Below are positions 51,810 to 57,624 of a stretch of 57,624 nt of DNA, in pieces. The DNA comes from a virus: positions 1-57,624 of the IMG/VR virus record IMGVR_UViG_3300037488_002148, one strand, 5' to 3'. The notes below the pieces were generated by a model. It saw only the letters and a program-made list of their open reading frames with translations. It had not been told where the DNA came from and did not search any database. The position numbers and the translations under genes were made by a program. Positions within the stretch are counted from its first letter, which is position 1. Each line of letters opens with the position of its first letter.

Positions 51810-52451
51810 ATGAGAGTTATAATCAACAAAGATCCATATATTAAAGGTTCAGTAAAAGATTTAATAGAGCCTCCTGTCATAATTCGGGTCGGTGAAATTA
51901 CAGAATTTGCAGCCAAAGAATTCTCAAAACAAATGACGGAAGCGTATAACACAGGCCAAGACGTTATTCCGGTCGTGATTGATTCCTTTGGCGGTGATGC
52001 GTATGCATTGTTATCGATGTTATCAGATATTGAATCTAGTAAGTTGCCAGTTGTTACCATATGTATTGGTAAAGCCATGAGTGCTGGGGCGATACTTTTG
52101 GCCCATGGAATTCCTGGTGGAAGATTTATAGACCCTACAGCTACAGTTATGATTCATGAAGTTTCAAGTTCTAATTGGTGGGCTAAACTATCAGATCTTA
52201 AAGTTGATGTGGCCGAAATATCTAGACTGAATTGTATTCTATTTACTAAAATGGCTTATGCATGTGGACATAAAGATCGAAACTTTTTCTTGAAATTAAT
52301 TGAAAAAAAGCATAATATAGATCTATACGTAAATGCTTTTGAAGCACAGAAACTTAAGATTATTGATCATCTTGGTATACCAGAGTTTCGTGTGACGATA
52401 AGTAGTAAGATAGAATTTTGTTTCGATAAACCAAAAATTAGGAAAAAATAA
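51810..52451 (+). CDS. ClpP-like serine protease
   Basis: The 213-residue protein has the Clp protease fold: VVIDSFGGDAYALLSML (oxyanion-loop glycines), CIGKAMSAGAIL with catalytic Ser91, and TVMIHEVSS with His116. The third residue (Asp) is not certain. Without a phage ATPase nearby it may use a host Clp partner or act alone. Many T4-like and cyanophages encode a similar protein of unknown target. Not the prohead protease, which has a different fold. Confidence 0.75.
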   Translation: MRVIINKDPYIKGSVKDLIEPPVIIRVGEITEFAAKEFSKQMTEAYNTGQDVIPVVIDSFGGDAYALLSMLSDIESSKLPVVTICIGKAMSAGAILLAHGIPGGRFIDPTATVMIHEVSSSNWWAKLSDLKVDVAEISRLNCILFTKMAYACGHKDRNFFLKLIEKKHNIDLYVNAFEAQKLKIIDHLGIPEFRVTISSKIEFCFDKPKIRKK

Positions 52452-52452
52452 A

Positions 52453-53043
52453 ATGAAATTGTTTATATCTGAAGTATTTGAAAAAATTAAGTCGTTCTCT
52501 TCTGATGAAGAGAAAGTTAAATTTTTAAAAGAAAATCTAAGCGTACCACTCCAACATTTTTTGTATCAAAATTTTTCAAGTAAAATTGAATTTTTGTTAC
52601 CATCAACCCCAGCACCATTTAAGCCCACGCCCTACCCAATTACTTTAGCCGATGCTAATCTATATCGGGAATTTAAAAAAATGTATTTGTTTTATAAGGG
52701 TGGTCATCCATCATTGCATCAGGCCCGCCGAGAGCAGTTATGGATTCAATTGCTTGAAGGTTTAGCCAAGGAAGAAGCGGAATTTTTAGAAACGCTGAAG
52801 AACAAAAAACTTGAACAGAGATATGGAATTACCCGAAAAATCGTCGATTTAGTTTTTCCTAATTTATTAGAAAAACTTCCTCCTCCACCGCCAGTGTTAG
52901 AAGAAACACCGGTCACTGTTTCTACTACTCCGCCCGTTGAAGCAGTCGCTTCTGAAGCCTCGTCTGACGTTGCTGAAAAGCCTGTTAAAAAAACTAAAAC
53001 AAGGAAAAAGAAAAATGAGAGCGAAACTGGAAATATCATATAA
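52453..53043 (+). CDS. Conserved phage protein, DUF6433-like
   Basis: The 196-residue product contains SDEEKVKFLKENLSVPLQHF, then FKKMYLFYKGGHPSLHQARR and LLEGLAKEEAEFLETLKNKK, with YGITRKIVDLVFPNLLEKL. This layout is familiar from T4-like phages (annotated DUF6433). The C-terminal 60 residues are Pro/Thr/Val-rich and end in a basic KKTKTRKKK tail, likely disordered. The function is unknown. It overlaps the next gene by 29 bases. Confidence 0.6.
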   Translation: MKLFISEVFEKIKSFSSDEEKVKFLKENLSVPLQHFLYQNFSSKIEFLLPSTPAPFKPTPYPITLADANLYREFKKMYLFYKGGHPSLHQARREQLWIQLLEGLAKEEAEFLETLKNKKLEQRYGITRKIVDLVFPNLLEKLPPPPPVLEETPVTVSTTPPVEAVASEASSDVAEKPVKKTKTRKKKNESETGNII

Positions 53044-53329
53044 TACCGATAAACCCGAAGACGTTGCAAAAATCAAATCGATCATGCACGTTGATGATTA
53101 TAAAATACTTTTGTGGGACCTAGATCAATATCTTCGTGGTATAGTTAAGTATGGCATTACTAATGAAGAAGTCTTAAAGGGAATCGCGGAATTTGATCCA
53201 ACGATCAATGATATACCCGAAAAAGAAAAGGAACGCATCATGACTGGATATGTAGAAGCGTGTGATGCGGTGCGGTCTAAGCTCTGGGAACTTTGTAAAG
53301 AAAATTCAATCGATATCAATGATCAATAG
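53015..53329 (+). CDS. Hypothetical conserved small protein
   Basis: The 104-residue product starts at ATG 53015 inside the previous gene. It has an RAKLEISYNTDKPED strand start and helices ILLWDLDQYLRGIVKYGI and ACDAVRSKLWELCKENSI. Similar small proteins occur next to the upstream family in T4-like phages. No function known. Confidence 0.6.
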   Translation: MRAKLEISYNTDKPEDVAKIKSIMHVDDYKILLWDLDQYLRGIVKYGITNEEVLKGIAEFDPTINDIPEKEKERIMTGYVEACDAVRSKLWELCKENSIDINDQ

Positions 53330-53636
53330 TGATAAAGATATTAATGAAGAAATACAAGAATTGAATGATTTGATATTATATTTCAACGTATTAATTGCTT
53401 CAAGTAAAGAACCTATACCGCCTGATGTCGTTTCGGTTGTGGTGAATATTTTTAGTAAGACGGCCAATATTATGAATCATTGTCTATGTATCAACAAAGA
53501 AAATAACGAACAGTTAGACGAAAGCTTACAGATGTGTCTATCTTTGGCTGATCAGGTTCGCGCTTTAGGAGATGAAAACGAAGAGCTACGGAAATTTGTT
53601 GATGCTGCTAAAAAATTTCCAGGGTTTAATTGTTAG
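53319..53636 (+). CDS. Hypothetical helical protein
   Basis: The 105-residue product starts at ATG 53319, overlapping the previous gene by 11 bases. It is an acidic all-helical protein (EEIQELNDLILYFNVLIASS and a heptad-like C-terminal ENEELRKFV). A longer upstream frame overlapping the previous gene is unlikely. No family recognised. Confidence 0.55.
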   Translation: MINSDKDINEEIQELNDLILYFNVLIASSKEPIPPDVVSVVVNIFSKTANIMNHCLCINKENNEQLDESLQMCLSLADQVRALGDENEELRKFVDAAKKFPGFNC

Positions 53637-53643
53637 ATAATAT

Positions 53644-53955
53644 ATGACAGTTATTATGTCTTTTCCCGTAATAGTAAAATCATTAATAAATCGAATTGTA
53701 TTGAGCTTGGTAGTGTTTGTAGTTTTTTTTATTGGTGCTCAATATTGTATCAATCGCGCACGAGTATATGTTCAACAGTATACACAGTACCGTGAGAGAA
53801 CGGAACAACTAATCCAAAAGGGCTTAAAACTAGAGGAAGCAGAAAAAGAAATAGATCGGCGTAATAAAAATTATGTAATTTGGGCAGAGGAATATAAAGA
53901 ATGGTTAAAGCGTGTATACATGATGCAACATACAGATTTATATCATGAAGTATAA
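53644..53955 (+). CDS. Small membrane protein with periplasmic coiled coil
   Basis: The 103-residue product has one transmembrane segment (IVLSLVVFVVFFIGAQYCI, about residues 18-36) and then a coiled coil (QYRERTEQLIQKGLKLEEAE). The topology is like an inner-membrane spanin, but a better spanin pair exists at 35028-35821. Function unknown. ATG 53644 or 53656. Confidence 0.5.
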   Translation: MTVIMSFPVIVKSLINRIVLSLVVFVVFFIGAQYCINRARVYVQQYTQYRERTEQLIQKGLKLEEAEKEIDRRNKNYVIWAEEYKEWLKRVYMMQHTDLYHEV

Positions 53956-53958
53956 TAT

Positions 53959-54156
53959 ATGGCATTGCGCGAATATTACTGTAAAAATTGTGGAGTTTTT
54001 GAGATCATTCAGAAAATCAATGACGAAAACCTTCAGGTGTGCCCAACGTGTCAATCAAAAGTTGAGAAGCTACAGTCCATACCCGCCTGTGCAATATTTA
54101 AGGGACCCGGATTCTATGCTACGGATTATAAATCAAAAACAAAAAAGGAATCGTAA
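53959..54156 (+). CDS. FmdB-type zinc ribbon protein, copy 1
   Basis: The 65-residue product has CKNCGVFEIIQKI and CPTCQSKVEKL, two C-x2-C pairs about 20 residues apart, and GPGFYATDYKSK near the end. This is the FmdB zinc-ribbon pattern. A second copy follows at 54159. The family is thought to be regulatory, but without clear proof. Confidence 0.7.
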   Translation: MALREYYCKNCGVFEIIQKINDENLQVCPTCQSKVEKLQSIPACAIFKGPGFYATDYKSKTKKES

Positions 54157-54158
54157 CC

Positions 54159-54404
54159 ATGCCACTATATGATTTTAAATGTAAAGCCTGTGACTATATA
54201 TTCGAAGAATCGCAGAAAATCGCCGATCGTTTTCTACCGACTCAACAACCCTGTCCAAAATGTGGTGGTGAAATTGAGTTGTGCATGAGCACTCCTGGTA
54301 TTGTCGACCCTATGCGTATTGGGGTTACAAAAAGACCCGAATGGTTTAAAGATCGTTTAAGAGAAATTAAGAAAAAACATCCGCTTGGAAAGTTAGAGAT
54401 ATAG
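54159..54404 (+). CDS. FmdB-type zinc ribbon protein, copy 2
   Basis: The 81-residue product starts MPLYDFKCKACDYIFEESQK and has CPKCGGEIELCMSTPG, the same zinc-ribbon layout as copy 1. Its tail is different (KRPEWFKDRLREIKKKHP). Two copies in tandem just upstream of gp33/gp59/gp32 suggest duplication followed by divergence. Confidence 0.72.
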   Translation: MPLYDFKCKACDYIFEESQKIADRFLPTQQPCPKCGGEIELCMSTPGIVDPMRIGVTKRPEWFKDRLREIKKKHPLGKLEI

Positions 54405-54405
54405 T

Positions 54406-54645
54406 ATGCTAAGACTAAAAAACATGGAAGAATTTTCCAGAGAAATTGAACGTATTGTTACAGCTCATAAACTAACATACCTCGAAGCCGTTATAGAACA
54501 GTTGGTAAAACTTGGTATTGATTATGATAATAATAAGATTAAGAACTTATTAAGTCCAACTATTCAACAAAAAATTTTCGATGAGGCCATTGAATATAAT
54601 ATGTTGGGTAAAAATAAGAAAATAAAGCAATTGCCGCTGAAGTAA
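54406..54645 (+). CDS. 33: Late transcription coactivator, T4 gp33-like
   Basis: The 79-residue product matches the short gp33 form of T4-like cyanophages: EEFSREIERIVTAHKLTYLE, then VIEQLVKLGIDYDNNKIKNL, and a C-terminal KQLPLK. gp33 binds RNA polymerase and the gp45 clamp and, with gp55, activates late promoters. The order gp33-gp59-gp32 is conserved in T4-like phages, which supports this call for a short, divergent protein. Confidence 0.78.
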   Translation: MLRLKNMEEFSREIERIVTAHKLTYLEAVIEQLVKLGIDYDNNKIKNLLSPTIQQKIFDEAIEYNMLGKNKKIKQLPLK

Positions 54646-54654
54646 TCTCTTGAT

Positions 54655-55293
54655 ATGATTAATGGTTTTGGGTGTTATTTAAAATATCTTGCAATCAAAT
54701 CACACTTCACTAATGAGAAGTATGATTATTTTAAATATAAAGGTAAAATCAAAGCCGACACCAATTCCTTCAATCAAAGGAATGATAAATTTTTCTTTGA
54801 GAGAATAGCCAAAAAACTTCAATCGCCATTTGAGGTTGAAAAGTTTTTTGTTTCCTGTATGGTTAAAAACACCCGAACGTGGATTGGAGATGTGTTCGGC
54901 GACAACGTAGAATCTGATTACATTGACTGGCAACGTAAGATAGAAAGCATTACATACGTGTTTGAACAGGACTTTCAGAAAATTGTTGATGTGGCTGAAC
55001 TGGAAGATATTATAGTACAGAATTTATTTCAGGTAAACGAGGGCCAGCATCCAAGAATTTTAAAAATGTTTTTAAAGAAAGATATATCTTTAGAAACATT
55101 AGTTTTATTAAACTTAGCCATCAAAGGAACTTTCAGTTATTGGAATCAGAATATACACGAAAACATTCTTTGGCCAGAAATTGAAAAGAATTGTATAAAG
55201 TACCAACCATTTCTTTTAAAATATATTGGAATAGCAAAAGTTGCGCATCTCGCGTTTTTCATATTTCAAAAATCATCATTGACACTTTCTTAA
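54655..55293 (+). CDS. 59: Helicase loader, T4 gp59-like
   Basis: The 212-residue product aligns with T4 gp59. INGFGCYLKYLAIKSHF parallels the T4 start, then NDKFFFERIAKKL, FVSCMVKNTRTWIGDVF (T4: ANQDAWIGDI) and DISLETLVLLNLAI. It loads gp41 onto gp32-coated DNA at forks and recombination intermediates. It lies directly before gp32. The start matches where T4 similarity begins. Confidence 0.87.
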   Translation: MINGFGCYLKYLAIKSHFTNEKYDYFKYKGKIKADTNSFNQRNDKFFFERIAKKLQSPFEVEKFFVSCMVKNTRTWIGDVFGDNVESDYIDWQRKIESITYVFEQDFQKIVDVAELEDIIVQNLFQVNEGQHPRILKMFLKKDISLETLVLLNLAIKGTFSYWNQNIHENILWPEIEKNCIKYQPFLLKYIGIAKVAHLAFFIFQKSSLTLS

Positions 55294-55306
55294 AATGTGT
55301 TATACT
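55279..55306 (+). promoter_or_regulatory. Strong sigma70-like promoter of gp32
   Basis: TTGACA at 55279-55284 and TATACT at 55301-55306 have a 16-base spacer, overlapping the end of gp59. The predicted start near 55313 leaves a 51-base leader with a TAGGAG SD. A dedicated promoter fits the high level of gp32 needed. Confidence 0.7.
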
Positions 55307-55363
55307 TGTTTTCAGATATTGTAAAATATCATCTATTAGATATTATAGGAGTTTAAAAAGTAT

Positions 55364-56359
55364 ATGTCGTTAATAAAAGAGTTAAAAAAGAACCGAGGAA
55401 ACTTTCTGGAGAAGCTTAAGACCGAGATTGATAAACTCAAGGTTGGGAATAGCGCTACTCAACAGACAGATGAACGGTTGTGGCAACCAACAAAAGATAA
55501 GGTCGGAAACGCTCTTGCAGTTATCCGTTTCTTGCCCCCAGCGTTAGAAGAAGAGATTCCATGGGCGCGGGTGTATTCGCATGGGTTCCAGAATAAGAAC
55601 ACTGGTAGTTGGTATATTGAAAATTGTCCAACAACTATCGGGCAAAAGTGTCCTCTATGCGAAGCTAATACCATATTGTGGAATACTGGTTTGGAAAAGA
55701 ATAAAAACGTAGTACGCGATCGTAAACGGCGTCTAAGTTATATGTCAAATATTCTTGTGATAAGTGATCCAGCAATGCCCGAAAACGAAGGTAAGGTAAA
55801 ATTATTTAGATATGGAAAGAAGATTTTTGATAAGATCAATTCTGCCATGTGTCCAGAATTTGCTGACATGAAACCGGTTAATCCATTTGACCCATGGGAA
55901 GGAGCCAATTTCAAACTTCGTGTAAGAAAGTATGAAGGTTTTACAAATTACGATAAAAGCGAATTCAGCGAACCTGCTGTTATCGGAGATGATGATATGA
56001 TTGAGAATTTACTCAAGCAAACATATCCCTTAGCAGAATTTGCTGAGGTTAAAAAGTTTAAGAGTTACGACGAACTAAAAGCGAGATTGAATAAGGTTTT
56101 AGCTGAAGATGTCGCTGTTAGAGAAAACGTCGAAGCCGACGATGAAGATGTAGCAGAAGAGGTTGCGGAAGATGAAAATTTTTCAAAGTTTATGGGGTTT
56201 AAGGCCAATGAACAACCTAAACCGCAAGCTGCTGTGGTAACGGCTTCAGCTGCTACGCCAGTTGCTAACAAGAAACCAATTACTCAGGAAGCCGGTGATT
56301 CGGAAGATGAATCGGAAATTGAGAATTATTTAAAAAAGTTAGCTGCCGATGATGACTAG
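55364..56359 (+). CDS. 32: Single-stranded DNA-binding protein, T4 gp32-like
   Basis: The 331-residue protein has the basic N-terminal LAST-like segment (LIKELKKNRGNFLEKLK). The core has RVYSHGFQNKNTGSWYIENC and then KCPLCEAN, giving the His/Cys3 zinc site. A long acidic C-terminus, ending in ENYLKKLAADDD, would bind gp59, gp43 and other partners. It coats ssDNA during replication and recombination. It follows a strong promoter and is followed by a perfect terminator. Confidence 0.92.
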   Translation: MSLIKELKKNRGNFLEKLKTEIDKLKVGNSATQQTDERLWQPTKDKVGNALAVIRFLPPALEEEIPWARVYSHGFQNKNTGSWYIENCPTTIGQKCPLCEANTILWNTGLEKNKNVVRDRKRRLSYMSNILVISDPAMPENEGKVKLFRYGKKIFDKINSAMCPEFADMKPVNPFDPWEGANFKLRVRKYEGFTNYDKSEFSEPAVIGDDDMIENLLKQTYPLAEFAEVKKFKSYDELKARLNKVLAEDVAVRENVEADDEDVAEEVAEDENFSKFMGFKANEQPKPQAAVVTASAATPVANKKPITQEAGDSEDESEIENYLKKLAADDD

Positions 56360-56379
56360 ATAGAGAATGATCGTTGTGT

Positions 56380-56415
56380 GGTCCAATGTAATTCGACTTA
56401 CATTGGACCTTTTTT
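56380..56415 (+). terminator. Rho-independent terminator of gp32
   Basis: GGTCCAATGTAA (56380-56391) pairs perfectly with TTACATTGGACC (56398-56409) around TTCGAC, followed by six Ts and ATTTT. It lies between the convergent gp32 and minus-strand gene. Confidence 0.92.
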
Positions 56416-56418
56416 ATT

Positions 56419-57624
56419 TTACGCAGACGATCCAGAAAAGTCGGTATTAAGAGCAACTTGTATCGTTGGCTCATTTCCTCTTGGTGCTTTCCGTGAAACG
56501 GGGCCAGACCCAGAACCTCCACTTCCACCGCGCTTACCCTTACCACCCCCGGCGTTGACCACGACTGGTTGCCTTCCTGCTGCATCGGTTTTCATTTTTG
56601 TACTTTGTAAGTCGTTGTTTAGCATAGCGTATCTTGTCGATGCCTGGTCGGGGCTAGGCTGTGGTTGTCTTCCAGCTTCTCCCCCAACGCCCGTTGGTTG
56701 TCCAGCATAGGCTAGTGCGTCTATCTTTTCGCGCTCATAGCGCCCGCTACCAGCGGCTTTATTGACAAACTGATCGGCATATTCACCTCGTGATTTATAT
56801 AACGCTTCAATTTGTTGTTGTGATGTCATGGTTTCAAAGTTGGGATTTTCTTTAGCTGTTTTTTCTAAAATCTTATTTACACCACCATGTTGAACGCTTG
56901 CGCTATAAATCGCCTCAGAAACTCCTCGATCAGAAGTTTTAAATCCCAATTTATCCGCTGCCGCCTTAGCCGGTTCAAAGTGAGTCTTAGCAATAAAATC
57001 TTTTTGTGACTGCTCAAACCCTGCACTATCCTTACCTGATATTTCTTTCCATTTAGCATCAAAAGCTGATGTACCGGGGTTTAACCCAGCAAATTCTTTT
57101 GCATATGGACTTTGATCGATAAACTTTTGTGCCGTGCCCGTTTTGGATGCTAATTGGAATGTACCATAAGATTTACCACCAGCGTCACCCACACCACTAG
57201 ATATTGTACCAGCACCGCCTTTTCCTGACTCGTACTTCGCCGAAACCGCGCCCAATCCACCAATAGGTTTACTTTGTGGTGCCCCAACCTGTGCGGCCCC
57301 TCGGTCGCCAGCGGTTTTTGATCCTTGGTGAAATTCTCCCCAGCGCTGCTTTTCATCGGCGGTTAATTTTTGGCCGCTTGTAATTTTCTGTCGGATATTA
57401 TATATATCATCTGGGTAATATGCTCCTTCTGGGCTATATTGTGTTTCGCCGCTTCGCTTTCCTACAGGTCCTTGTCCTGGAATTCCTGGAATTCCTGGAG
57501 CATCGGTGAGTGTTGTGTCAGTTCCCCGAAGTTTTTTGACTAATTCTTGATCTTTGTAGACTTTTCCACCGATTCGTGCAGATTTTTCTCCAGGTTTGCT
57601 ATACATTGGTTGTGTTGCAGCGGC
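56419..57624 (-). CDS. Virion protein with muralytic-type domain (5' end cut off)
   Basis: The minus-strand frame stays open to the window end, so 401 residues of a longer protein are visible, including six before the first ATG (57606). The N-terminal part has a collagen-like PGIPGIPGQGP. The middle has AVSAKYESGKGG and then GKSYGTFQLASKTG, followed by EISGKDSAGFEQSQKDFI and SVQHGG. This resembles peptidoglycan-degrading domains in virion or tail proteins, with Glu of YESG as candidate catalytic residue. The C-terminus is Gly-rich and basic. It is likely a virion-associated lysin or tail component. Confidence 0.6.
   Translation of the reverse strand, partial: AAATQPMYSKPGEKSARIGGKVYKDQELVKKLRGTDTTLTDAPGIPGIPGQGPVGKRSGETQYSPEGAYYPDDIYNIRQKITSGQKLTADEKQRWGEFHQGSKTAGDRGAAQVGAPQSKPIGGLGAVSAKYESGKGGAGTISSGVGDAGGKSYGTFQLASKTGTAQKFIDQSPYAKEFAGLNPGTSAFDAKWKEISGKDSAGFEQSQKDFIAKTHFEPAKAAADKLGFKTSDRGVSEAIYSASVQHGGVNKILEKTAKENPNFETMTSQQQIEALYKSRGEYADQFVNKAAGSGRYEREKIDALAYAGQPTGVGGEAGRQPQPSPDQASTRYAMLNNDLQSTKMKTDAAGRQPVVVNAGGGKGKRGGSGGSGSGPVSRKAPRGNEPTIQVALNTDFSGSSA

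Noticed and set aside
52453-53043. MKLFISEVFEKI start as another capsid-targeting sequence
   Set aside because: Spacing and residues differ (I-x-E at 5-7, not 8-10 or 11-13), and the protein belongs to a known family without the tag.
53945-54172. Overlapping 75-residue ORF
   Set aside because: It is in a different frame of the FmdB-type gene at 53959, which has the expected zinc motifs and close spacing.

Overview
This AT-rich window is part of the genome of a T4-like tailed phage (contractile-tail, myovirus-type Caudoviricetes). The T4 replication, recombination and late-transcription genes are nearly all recognisable: gp55, gp47/gp46, gp45, gp44, gp62, RegA, gp43 (split), UvsX, gp41, gp61, RNase H, gp33, gp59 and gp32. 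Two genes resemble a Rz/Rz1-type spanin pair, which implies a Gram-negative host. The species cannot be named from sequence alone. Class II (B12-dependent) RNR, Hsp20, a CobS-like AAA+ protein and a cyanophage-style gp33 place it nearer the marine or environmental T4 relatives than coliphage T4. I saw no tRNA, IS element or CRISPR array.

Layout. 1-7158: a partial gene, a 470-bp noncoding stretch with promoters, the late sigma factor gp55, a tail-collar-like protein, the gp47/gp46 nuclease and a methyltransferase-like protein. 7223-13465: a vWA (CobT-like)/AAA+ (CobS-like) pair, the sliding clamp gp45 and an RNA ligase. 13482-17541: clamp loader gp44, then a foreign-looking block (HNH endonuclease, disrupted DNA methyltransferase, possible PD-(D/E)XK nuclease), then gp62 and RegA. 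17628-20254: phosphoesterase, Hsp20, a small membrane peptide with endolysin, and an LSm-like protein. 20257-26711: a replication operon in which DNA polymerase is split into two genes with a dNMP kinase between them, followed by UvsX and gp41. 27329-28739: three minus-strand virion-type genes, one collagen-like. 28838-43530: mostly large proteins of unknown function, the spanin pair, and many proteins with a T4-like capsid-targeting N-terminus. 43835-47696: primase, class II RNR and RuvC. 47721-56359: small genes, RNase H, a ClpP-like protease, and gp33-gp59-gp32. 56419-57624: a minus-strand virion protein with a muralytic-type domain, cut by the window end.

The most interesting system is a set of about seven or eight genes (29773-48328) whose products begin like the capsid-targeting sequence of the T4 internal proteins (MKTYQEFIAE in T4). 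They have the (I/L)-x-E site of the prohead protease at residues 8-10 or 11-13. Their bodies carry a KxDG ligase-fold nucleotidyltransferase signature, a Pol-beta-type nucleotidyltransferase signature, HExxH metallopeptidase motifs, PcfJ-like domains and an ADP-ribosyltransferase-like C-terminus. I read this as a set of effectors packaged in the capsid and injected with the DNA. Also notable are the polymerase split around a dNMP kinase, the insertion between gp44 and gp62, several promoters whose predicted start point coincides with an ATG (leaderless mRNAs), and a secreted metzincin-like protease.
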